Shown here: positions 1 through 5,646 of the stretch, in pieces
How the letters are laid out: each line of letters opens with the position of its first letter
Position numbering within the stretch: position 1 is the first letter of the stretch
Assembly (NCBI GenBank): GCA_049414205.1
Contig: JBMSGE010000033.1
Coordinates: forward strand, 1 to 12,401
DNA length: 12,401 nucleotides
From: Nitrosomaritimum sp049414205
GTDB lineage: Archaea; Thermoproteota; Nitrososphaeria; Nitrososphaerales; Nitrosopumilaceae
Direction: 5' to 3'
Program-made: the position numbers and the translations under genes
Notes under the pieces: model-generated
Told to the model about the DNA's origin: nothing
The model's database searches: none
What the model saw: the letters and a program-made list of their open reading frames with translations, nothing else

Positions 1-72
1 TCCGGTGTTGGCTCCGGTGTTGGCTCCGGTGTTGGCTCCGGTGTTGGCTCCGGTGTTGGCTGTGGAGTTGGG
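1..72. repeat. 12-bp tandem repeat encoding PTPE units
   Basis: Five exact copies of TCCGGTGTTGGC fill positions 1-60, and a degenerate sixth unit lies at 61-72. On the minus strand each unit codes Pro-Thr-Pro-Glu in the frame of the protease gene. The copies are identical at all positions including third codon positions, which suggests recent expansion by slippage or selection for uniform length. The array continues past the window edge, so total copy number is unknown. Confidence 0.95.
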
Positions 73-764
73 ATGGTTGAACCTGAAAATGCATAAAATC
101 CTTCAGAACCATAAATCTCTCGAACCTTTTGTATATCAATTTCTGTAATCTGTAACAGACTGGAAATCCTAGGAATTGTTGGAATCATTGCAGAAGGAGG
201 TGACTCATTACTTGATTGCCATTTTTTATTGATGTCATTATCGTCTGACACATAATGATCCAATCCCAACGAATGTCCGATTTCGTGAATTGCAATTGCA
301 AAAATTGCATCATCTGATTTTAGAGTTTCATCGTCATAGCAGGGAACTAGACCATCGCATAATTTGGGTTGCAAATAATAAATTACAATTTTTCCTGGAG
401 GCCAAGAAAAATACCCTGCTACCGTATCTGCTAATCCTGGTTTATCTTTGAATTCGATTTCTATGTCACAACTATCGTCATTTTCCTTTGGAATTTCTTT
501 TGCAGACATATCCCAAACACTATCATTTTCAAACTCTGCATTTTTGAGACTTGTTTCCCAAGCTAGGACGGCATTTTCTGAAAGTCTGACCCATTGTCTT
601 GTTTTTTCATCTGAAATCTCATCAGTTGGGGTAATCACGCAATACGTGCTGGGACCATCCAACCTCACATTGGTGGTTGGGAAAAAAATTTCAGCATAAA
701 CTGCCTGAAAATTGGAAGTAATTACCAAAATAGCAATGGTAAAAATTATTGCTTTTTTAACCAT
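1..764 (-). CDS. Secreted matrixin-type zinc metalloprotease with Pro-Thr-Pro-Glu tail (3' end beyond window)
   Basis: Reading from the ATG at 764-762 the frame stays open for 254 codons and leaves the window at position 1, so the C-terminus is missing. Residues 1-24 form a signal peptide (MVKK, then a hydrophobic run ending AVYA). The catalytic zinc motif HEIGHSLGLDH is at residues 160-170 and fits HExxHxxGxxH of the metzincin clan. A methionine at 193 in SAMIPT is the likely Met-turn. Cys42, 99, 136 and 142 could form disulfides, which suits an extracytoplasmic enzyme. From residue 232 the chain becomes a Pro-Thr-Pro-Glu repeat, probably a stiff spacer to a missing C-terminal domain or anchor. 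In this family the enzyme cleaves peptides with a zinc held by the three histidines; the substrate is unknown. It diverges from the gene starting at 861. Protease fold and export are well supported, substrate is not. Confidence 0.9.
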   Translation of the reverse strand, partial: MVKKAIIFTIAILVITSNFQAVYAEIFFPTTNVRLDGPSTYCVITPTDEISDEKTRQWVRLSENAVLAWETSLKNAEFENDSVWDMSAKEIPKENDDSCDIEIEFKDKPGLADTVAGYFSWPPGKIVIYYLQPKLCDGLVPCYDDETLKSDDAIFAIAIHEIGHSLGLDHYVSDDNDINKKWQSSNESPPSAMIPTIPRISSLLQITEIDIQKVREIYGSEGFYAFSGSTIPTPQPTPEPTPEPTPEPTPEPTP

Positions 765-860
765 AATTTGTTTCTAAACCCATATCTTGTTCTTGATAAT
801 TAAAGTCGTTCTCCAAATTTCTACTATTGCTTCTATCTTAGATTTTTCTTGTTGTTTTTG
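765..860. promoter_or_regulatory. Divergent intergenic region between protease and the 861 gene
   Basis: These 96 AT-rich bases separate two divergent starts and must hold both promoters. A box reading CTTTAATTATCA on the minus strand (about 794-805) is a possible TATA element for the protease. On the plus strand TTCTATCTTA (831-840) lies at roughly the right distance from 861. Neither is a clear match, and no operator-like repeat is visible. Confidence 0.35.
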
Positions 861-1799
861 ATGAAAAAATATTCCTTTAAATTTCAAATTTTATACTTTT
901 TTTCATTGTACGAATCACTAAAACTCTCAATTCAGAGCCTCCAAAAGAGCAAATATGGAAAGGGAAATAAAAAAAAATTATCTGCAATAATGCATGCCCT
1001 GAACCGTGCTGATTCAATTTTTGCTCTAGATAAACAAACTCAAACAAATCCGGAGTCAATAAAACAAATTAGTTTTAGAAATGTTAGTTCTGAAGAACAA
1101 GTTCCAAGAATTCTTGATGAATTTATGGATGATTTTGAAAAAGAATGTTTGGAAAAAGACAATGGCAGTGCAAAAAATTACTCATTGTTTTCTGTAACTT
1201 CTTACAAGATAATCAGAACTCTGGACTCTGGAAAAAGACGAGGATTACTTTCTGCACATGCTCTGAATAGATTAAACAAAATGTTTGTAACACATCCTGT
1301 CAAGTATAGCAAACAAGCAATTCGTGATCCTTTGGGACTAGCGTTTGTAATAACTGAACTTGCAATAGACATTGAAAAGAACCTTTCAATTCCTTATGAA
1401 TTTGATCAAACAATTTTAGATCAAATGATGCCTTTACTACAAAGATATTATGTCCAGTATGATGATACTGTTGGAACAATTCTAGCCGAGTTTTCAAGCA
1501 TGCCAAAATTCAAACTAGTAATTGAGATAGGGGAAAAACACAAAGAACTCATTGAGAAATTTTTAGATTATAGTATTGCAAGACTTCCCCTTGAGACTCG
1601 AGTTGAAAAAGCAAAATCTATTCTCGAAAAAATTATTGCAGAAGAGGTTGATTCTGTTGCTTTGGGATACTATGAGAATTTGAAATTGACTTTCTCTGAT
1701 GAAACTTTGCGTCCTCATCTATCCAAGATTGCCAAAGAAATGCCAAAGACTAGCAGAAGATTTGCAAACACTATCTTAGAAGAGGTGTCTGCTCTATAG
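861..1799 (+). CDS. Unrecognised soluble alpha-helical protein
   Basis: I do not recognise this protein. The ATG at 861 gives 312 residues; a TTG at 849 would add four, and an ATG at 990 would give a shorter form. The sequence is rich in Lys, Glu, Leu and Ile and predicts as almost entirely helical, with no signal peptide. The hydrophobic N-terminal stretch (about residues 4-20) is too broken by charge and polar residues to be a clear membrane segment. A short similarity links LSAIMHALNR (about residues 40-49) and LLSAHALNR (about 129-137), hinting at a helical repeat and favouring a start upstream of 990. Possible roles include protein-protein interaction or regulation, but nothing shows a catalytic motif. 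It is transcribed alone, divergent from the protease. Confidence 0.7.
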   Translation: MKKYSFKFQILYFFSLYESLKLSIQSLQKSKYGKGNKKKLSAIMHALNRADSIFALDKQTQTNPESIKQISFRNVSSEEQVPRILDEFMDDFEKECLEKDNGSAKNYSLFSVTSYKIIRTLDSGKRRGLLSAHALNRLNKMFVTHPVKYSKQAIRDPLGLAFVITELAIDIEKNLSIPYEFDQTILDQMMPLLQRYYVQYDDTVGTILAEFSSMPKFKLVIEIGEKHKELIEKFLDYSIARLPLETRVEKAKSILEKIIAEEVDSVALGYYENLKLTFSDETLRPHLSKIAKEMPKTSRRFANTILEEVSAL

Positions 1800-1849
1800 C
1801 CTTGCTTGATTTGTGCCTAACCTGAACCTAGAATTAGACATTTTTGTTT

Positions 1850-1896
1850 AATGAGGACTAATTTATTCAAAAAGTTGACAAATTAGATTCCTCATT
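1850..1896. other. Long imperfect hairpin in intergenic region
   Basis: The arm 1850-1864 (AATGAGGACTAATTT) is the inverted complement of 1880-1896 apart from a two-base AT bulge in the right arm. This gives 8 bp (AATGAGGA/TCCTCATT) plus 7 bp (CTAATTT/AAATTAG) around a 15-base loop. It lies about 50 bases after the stop at 1799 and about 70 bases before the start at 1969. It could be a 3' stem of the upstream mRNA, a small structured RNA or a binding site for a dimeric regulator. The rest of the 169-base gap holds no other clear element except the box noted at 1941-1950. Confidence 0.55.
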
Positions 1897-1940
1897 TAGA
1901 TTTCCGGCATTAAGACCATTTTTTCAAAGTAGAATCTGTG

Positions 1941-1950
1941 ATGTTTATTC
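1941..1950 (+). promoter_or_regulatory. Putative TATA-like box for the gene at 1969
   Basis: ATGTTTATTC is centred about 24 bases upstream of the TTG at 1969. That spacing fits an archaeal TATA box serving a leaderless or nearly leaderless transcript. The match to a consensus is loose. Confidence 0.35.
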
Positions 1951-1968
1951 TTACAGCGGTGATGTTAG

Positions 1969-2676
1969 TTGAGTGAGCTAGTAATCGAACACCCGATTTC
2001 TTTAATTGAGAATCTCTTAAAGGCAGGCAAAGGCGATGAGGGCAGATTGTTGTATCTACGCAAGGCATTAAAAAATGGAAACACCATTTACGAGTCTGAC
2101 AAAAACTATCTAAACATGATGCAAAAAGAATACTCTGAAATTTTACTTGCAGACGATACGTCTAAAAAACAAACTCAAAACACCTCATTATCTAAAAAAC
2201 ACTCAAAAGAAATTAAAAACAAGCCAAATAAGGCCTCACAAAAAACCTCAAAAACTAAAGAAACGTTCGATTCATTTGAATTTGAATTAGAAACAATCAG
2301 AGGCTCTTTACAGGATCTTAAAACAAAAGAATCCAAAATAAAAGATAATCTAGAATTCTTATCTATTAATCGTGAAATTTTGACACAAACCACAATTGAC
2401 AAATCGAATTCATTTGGTTCTTTTTCTAATTTGCCAAAAACTACTCCTTCTGACCTTTTTGAATTAATCAAAAATACTCCTACGATTGAGAAAACAAGAA
2501 TTGGAATCAAAAAACATAACGCAATGGCATATGTTTCTGCAGGATTATTCTCTTTATGGTTTGCAGGTTATCAAAATCTGATAGACCTTGGAGTCTTTCA
2601 AGGTTTAACTTTGGGATTCTCAGCTGGTGCTGCAGTTTCTGCCGGATTGTTTTACCGAAAACAAAAGTCTGAATAG
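1969..2676 (+). CDS. Tail-anchored protein with N-terminal helical domain, charged linker and two C-terminal membrane helices
   Basis: The 235-residue frame begins at a TTG (MSELVIEHPISLIENLL); no nearby in-frame ATG offers a better start. Residues about 8-55 form a compact helical domain whose pattern (GDEGRLLYLRKAL followed by SDKNYL) resembles, from memory, a short N-terminal domain common in thaumarchaeal membrane proteins. Residues 62-98 are a Lys/Ser/Thr/Asn-rich disordered linker, and 100-140 could form a coiled coil. Two membrane helices follow at about 186-206 and 210-229, then a short basic tail (RKQKSE), so the bulk of the protein should face the cytoplasm. The function is unknown. 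The gene ends convergently with the next one across a stem-loop. Confidence 0.75.
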   Translation: MSELVIEHPISLIENLLKAGKGDEGRLLYLRKALKNGNTIYESDKNYLNMMQKEYSEILLADDTSKKQTQNTSLSKKHSKEIKNKPNKASQKTSKTKETFDSFEFELETIRGSLQDLKTKESKIKDNLEFLSINREILTQTTIDKSNSFGSFSNLPKTTPSDLFELIKNTPTIEKTRIGIKKHNAMAYVSAGLFSLWFAGYQNLIDLGVFQGLTLGFSAGAAVSAGLFYRKQKSE

Positions 2677-2687
2677 AACTAGAAATA

Positions 2688-2708
2688 TGTAACAAAATTA
2701 TTGTTACA
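2688..2708. terminator. Stem-loop between convergent genes, possible bidirectional terminator
   Basis: TGTAACAA and TTGTTACA form a perfect 8-bp stem around the five-base loop AATTA. It sits in the 47-base gap between the stops of two convergent genes (2676 and 2724), the usual place for a shared terminator. No strong T-run follows on either strand, so it may instead shape RNA 3' ends or bind a dimeric protein. Confidence 0.5.
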
Positions 2709-2723
2709 AAATAATTTGCAGTT

Positions 2724-3149
2724 TTAGAATGTTTTAGTTCCTCTCAAAAACACCGTAACTATTGCCATGTAACATCCAGTTGCAATAATCTCGGAGATTA
2801 GGGATGCTGCAAATGGCTCTATTCCTATCTCCAAAAAGTAGTAAAACGTTGGCCATCTGACGCCTAGATATCCTACCTCTCCTATGCCAAATGATGAAAT
2901 CATGCTAAAAATTTCTTTTTTTATCCGCCCTCCATCCATCTGCTTGTAGCGCTTTTTGTTATCAAAATAAAACAGCCCTGAGAAAATTCCAAAGTAAATC
3001 ACATAACCGATAATTATTGTAATTGTTGTGTTTAGATGGTTTTCAAAATCAGACAATGATTGTGCAATAACTGCAGAGATAGAAGCCGATACAACAAAGC
3101 AAATCAGAAAATTTCTATTTATCTGTAGTAACTGCTGGTTTGATTTCAT
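2724..3149 (-). CDS. Small four-helix integral membrane protein, function unknown
   Basis: This 141-residue protein starts at the ATG at 3149. Four hydrophobic segments are visible at about residues 12-30, 41-61, 79-97 and 112-135. A basic loop (NKKRYKQMDGGRIKK, 64-78) between the second and third is likely cytoplasmic by the positive-inside rule, placing both termini inside as well. Size and topology recall small four-helix families such as GtrA, but I see no diagnostic GtrA residues and do not assign it. Polar or charged residues within or next to the later helices (Glu91, Arg98, Glu111, Glu120) could matter for transport. It diverges from tag, with a 49-base shared promoter region. Confidence 0.75.
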   Translation of the reverse strand: MKSNQQLLQINRNFLICFVVSASISAVIAQSLSDFENHLNTTITIIIGYVIYFGIFSGLFYFDNKKRYKQMDGGRIKKEIFSMISSFGIGEVGYLGVRWPTFYYFLEIGIEPFAASLISEIIATGCYMAIVTVFLRGTKTF

Positions 3150-3198
3150 GATTTAACATTTAGCAACTATTATTTTGTCTTATTCTATTTTTCTATAC
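3150..3198. promoter_or_regulatory. Compact divergent promoter region for the membrane protein and tag
   Basis: Only 49 bases separate two divergent starts. CTATTATTTTG (3167-3177) is centred about 27 bases upstream of the tag ATG and about 23 bases upstream of the minus-strand ATG at 3149. One AT-rich box may therefore serve both directions, or two overlapping boxes may compete. Leaderless transcripts are implied by the spacing. Confidence 0.4.
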
Positions 3199-3753
3199 AT
3201 GGTAAAGAGATGTGAGTGGGCATCAGACGAGCCAAATCTTTCCTACCATGATAAGGAATGGGGTAGACCAGAACATAATGATGCAAAACTATTTGAATTT
3301 TTAATTTTGGAAGGTGCACAAGCTGGACTTTCATGGGTAACTATATTGAAAAGACGAGAAGGGTATCGTAAAGCATTTGCAAATTTTGATGCAAAAAAGG
3401 TTGCAAAATTTAATCAAAAACAAATTTCCAAACTTCTCCAAGATGAATCCATAATCAGAAACAAACTCAAAATAAATTCTGCAATAAATAACGCAAAGCA
3501 ATTTCTTAATGTTCAGGAGGAATTTGGAACATTTGACAAATACATTTGGAGCTTTGTGAATCACAAACCAATCAAAAACAAATTCAAAAAATTATCAGAC
3601 CTTCCTGCATCTACTGAAATTTCTGAAAATATGAGCAAAGACCTCAAAAAACGTGGGTTTAATTTTGTAGGGCCTACAATCTGCTATGCATTAATGCAGG
3701 CAATCGGAATGGTAAATGATCATACTGTTGGATGTTTTAGATATCAAAAATAA
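3199..3753 (+). CDS. tag: DNA-3-methyladenine glycosylase I
   Basis: This enzyme removes 3-methyladenine from alkylated DNA in the first step of base excision repair and acts in the cytoplasm on the chromosome. The ATG at 3199 (MVKRCEW) gives 184 residues, close to the 187 of E. coli Tag; the in-frame TTG at 3175 only adds an unconserved leader. All the hallmarks of the family are present at nearly identical numbering. The zinc-snap ligands are Cys5, His17, His175 and Cys179. Catalytic Glu38 is in LEGAQAGLSW, with the base-pocket residues Tyr16 and Trp46. The conserved block KKRGFNFVGPTICYALMQA precedes the C-terminal zinc half. It stands alone as a transcription unit, ending one base from the stop of the convergent gene. 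No missing residues; an active enzyme is expected. Confidence 0.97.
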   Translation: MVKRCEWASDEPNLSYHDKEWGRPEHNDAKLFEFLILEGAQAGLSWVTILKRREGYRKAFANFDAKKVAKFNQKQISKLLQDESIIRNKLKINSAINNAKQFLNVQEEFGTFDKYIWSFVNHKPIKNKFKKLSDLPASTEISENMSKDLKKRGFNFVGPTICYALMQAIGMVNDHTVGCFRYQK

Positions 3754-3754
3754 T

Positions 3755-4417
3755 TTACTTGAGGAGTTTTCCCATCAGGTTATCGCTTGTTCGCATTTGT
3801 GCGCCCATGGATGGTGAATTTTCCATACCTTGCATAACATTTGGCATCATTTTATCGACCATCTTTCCCATCATGTTTCCTATCTTGGAATCTCCTCCCA
3901 TGTTAAATCCCATGCTTGACATTGCCTGCTCCATTTGTTTTCCTGCTTCAGTTGAGCCAAACATTCCTCCCATCTGTGCACCGGCCTGTCCTTGATTTGG
4001 CATTCCTTTTCCTTCAAGTACGCTCATCATTCTCTCATTATTTTTTATCTTCTCAATAACATCTGGATTGGCTGCAATTCTTTCAATTACTTGCTCTCTT
4101 AGCTCTCGGTTTTGCATTACTGCAGATATGATTGCATCTACATGTTCAGGATGACTTTGAAGCAAATCAAGGTCTGCTACTCCCCAACCTCTGTCAACTG
4201 ATCTTAGGTAACTAGGAGCAGTAAGGCATGCAGGTGTTCCTGACTCTCTTACCATTAAGACTAGTCCTTCTTTACATGCGACTTCATTTGCCGGAACTCC
4301 TTGTTTAGTTTGCTCCAAGGGTGAAGGCGTTTCTCCATAAGAACTTGCAAAGCTAAACATCAGTAAAGGAATCAATCCATAAAGTACAAAATATTTCTTT
4401 GATAGTAATTCAGGCAT
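3755..4417 (-). CDS. Exported two-cysteine-module protein with methionine-rich tail
   Basis: The ATG at 4417 gives 220 residues; an in-frame TTG at 4426 would add three. Residues 1-28 look like a signal peptide or N-terminal anchor (basic start, then VLYGLIPLLMFSFASSYG). Residues 44-80 contain the two-cysteine module also seen in the two MBL proteins of this window: Cys48, a V-x-R-like element, Cys64, then RS and RGWG. Residues 81-128 are amphipathic helices with repeated Asn/Pro breaks (HPEHVDAI, NRELREQV, NPDVIEKI). From about 130 to 220 the chain is low-complexity Met/Gly/Gln/Asn with 19 Met in the last 91 residues, mostly as MG, MM and GM pairs. Clustered exposed methionines can bind Cu(I) in exported proteins, so copper handling is a possibility, not a demonstration. 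The function is otherwise unknown. Confidence 0.8.
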   Translation of the reverse strand: MPELLSKKYFVLYGLIPLLMFSFASSYGETPSPLEQTKQGVPANEVACKEGLVLMVRESGTPACLTAPSYLRSVDRGWGVADLDLLQSHPEHVDAIISAVMQNRELREQVIERIAANPDVIEKIKNNERMMSVLEGKGMPNQGQAGAQMGGMFGSTEAGKQMEQAMSSMGFNMGGDSKIGNMMGKMVDKMMPNVMQGMENSPSMGAQMRTSDNLMGKLLK

Positions 4418-4479
4418 AATTTTCAATGATGTGTTTTTATCAATCTATTATTTATGTTGATGTGGAGAAAATTTGAAAA
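4418..4479. promoter_or_regulatory. Divergent promoter region between Met-rich protein and membrane protease
   Basis: The 62-base gap carries TATTATTTAT (about 4446-4455), whose centre is near 29 bases upstream of the TTG at 4480. It also carries TTTTTAT (4434-4440), read as ATAAAAA on the minus strand, about 20 bases upstream of the ATG at 4417. GGAG at 4464-4467 is 12 bases before the TTG, rather far for a Shine-Dalgarno site. Confidence 0.4.
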
Positions 4480-5265
4480 TTGGATGACTATACAAAATTA
4501 AAAAAATCACTTCGAAATATGCAAATTCTAATCATAATAGTGATAGGTCTAGTGGTATTTGGCTTTGCCTTGGACTTTTTAGCAGTGCAAAAAACAGTCA
4601 GTGTTATTGAGGAAAATGCGCAAACCAAACCTCTCAAAACATCATACGTTGTTCAAAATCTAAAAGGAGATGCAATGGAGACCTGGTATGCATGGCAGCC
4701 TCGAGACAAAATTGAAATTCAAATTGTTGGAGAAAATAACTATCCTAAAGAAAAAATCGATGCAGTAAAACGAGCAATTCTTTCCACTGAAACAATAGAG
4801 ATTGACAATAAACTAGTGTACAAAGGAGATGAAGGGACCTCCACTTATTGGATAGGGTGGAAGGGAGCTGTCGACTACATACGAGAAAAACGTGGAATTG
4901 AAAATTCTTTGGATATTTCTTTTACTGATAAGGACGATGCAGACATTATCATAACTCTTACAAACTCAAAAAGCGGTGAGGGACTGTCTGGCGTTACAAA
5001 CTCTATGGTAAATGATGAGGAGAGCACAATTTTGCGTTCATTTGTCACAATCTATGAGGCAGATAAATTATCTAATGAACACATGGAAATCATAATTCGA
5101 CATGAATTTGGTCATGTAACTGGATTGGCACATTCAACAGCTCCTGAAGACTTGATGTATCCTGTAATTCAAACTCCCGCACCTTACATCTCTGAATGTG
5201 ATATTGATGCATTACTCCACTTGTACACCGGTGGTAAAACAAGTCAGGTAATCTGTGAAAGCTAG
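4480..5265 (+). CDS. Membrane-anchored matrixin-type zinc metalloprotease
   Basis: The frame starts at a TTG (MDDYTKLKKSLRNMQ) and encodes 261 residues. No upstream in-frame start exists and the charged N-terminus before the membrane helix supports this choice. A single hydrophobic helix at about 14-36, preceded by five basic residues, should anchor the protein with its catalytic domain outside. The zinc motif HEFGHVTGLAH is at 208-218 (ligands His208, His212, His218; catalytic Glu209), and DLMYPV with Met226 is the Met-turn. The block AVDYIREKRGIENSLDISFTD, listed here in parts, precedes a strand DADIIITL typical of the edge strand of metzincins. Cys240 and Cys259 could pair. This is the second protease of this type in the window, but apart from the motif it is not closely similar to the first and has no PTPE tail. 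Substrate unknown. Confidence 0.9.
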   Translation: MDDYTKLKKSLRNMQILIIIVIGLVVFGFALDFLAVQKTVSVIEENAQTKPLKTSYVVQNLKGDAMETWYAWQPRDKIEIQIVGENNYPKEKIDAVKRAILSTETIEIDNKLVYKGDEGTSTYWIGWKGAVDYIREKRGIENSLDISFTDKDDADIIITLTNSKSGEGLSGVTNSMVNDEESTILRSFVTIYEADKLSNEHMEIIIRHEFGHVTGLAHSTAPEDLMYPVIQTPAPYISECDIDALLHLYTGGKTSQVICES

Positions 5266-5304
5266 ACACAAAAATCTTTAGAGTTCATTGCAAAATTAAA
5301 CCAA

Positions 5305-5316
5305 GTTTAAGTAAAT
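5305..5316 (+). promoter_or_regulatory. Putative TATA box for the small protein/NRAMP unit
   Basis: GTTTAAGTAAAT is centred about 28 bases upstream of the ATG at 5338 and is preceded by the purine-rich AAACCAA, which could act as a BRE. The distance fits a leaderless transcript starting at that ATG better than at the TTG at 5326. Confidence 0.45.
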
Positions 5317-5337
5317 CAAAATTGGTTGAATGTTGAA

Positions 5338-5646
5338 ATGGGTCTGAAAGATAAAGTTCAGGATACAAGTGGATCTATTAAAGATCAACTAGAATACATG
5401 AAAAAAGATTCTAAATATTTAAAAAAATTTATTCAATCAAAAAAAGTAGTTCAAATCAAAACCGAGGCCACAGCAATACTTGTGAGAAAAAAAGGAAATG
5501 AAGACGAATTTTTCAAAGAATTCGACAAGATTACCAAAGACGGCTATAAAATGATGCTAAGCGAGGAGGTTACAGATCCTGTGCCTGGAATTAAAGTAAA
5601 TGTTGGCTTTATCTACTTCTTTCAGCACAAAAAATTCATAGATTGA
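5338..5646 (+). CDS. Small soluble protein translationally coupled to an NRAMP-like transporter
   Basis: I do not recognise this 102-residue protein with certainty. The ATG at 5338 (MGLKDKVQD) is chosen over a TTG at 5326 because of the promoter spacing; the four extra residues would not matter. The first 40 residues are a charged amphipathic helix (KDKVQDTSGSIKDQL, YMKKDSKYLKKF). Residues about 42-102 alternate as strand, helix, strand (TEATAILVRKK, EFFKEFDKITKDGYKMM, VNVGFIYFFQHKK), a layout that faintly recalls DUF4177-like small alpha/beta proteins. No signal peptide, membrane helix or metal motif is seen. Its stop codon overlaps the start of the transporter (TTGA), so the two are almost certainly co-translated; a role in controlling or assisting the transporter is inferred only from that. 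Confidence 0.75.
   Translation: MGLKDKVQDTSGSIKDQLEYMKKDSKYLKKFIQSKKVVQIKTEATAILVRKKGNEDEFFKEFDKITKDGYKMMLSEEVTDPVPGIKVNVGFIYFFQHKKFID

Noticed and set aside
1..72. Tandem repeat as a CRISPR array
   Set aside because: Units are 12 bp and contiguous with no spacers, and they lie in frame inside a protease gene.
448..699. Plus-strand open frame of 83 codons
   Set aside because: It lies antisense to the secreted protease, which has a signal peptide and zinc motif; the plus-strand product shows no recognisable feature.
1800..1968. tRNA or other known RNA gene in the longest intergenic gap
   Set aside because: No cloverleaf, T-loop consensus or GC-rich block typical of stable RNAs in AT-rich archaea is visible; only the hairpin stands out.
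3759..3995. Plus-strand open frame rich in Ile, Pro and Met
   Set aside because: It is the complement of the Met-rich tail of the 3755-4417 gene and its composition is explained by that.
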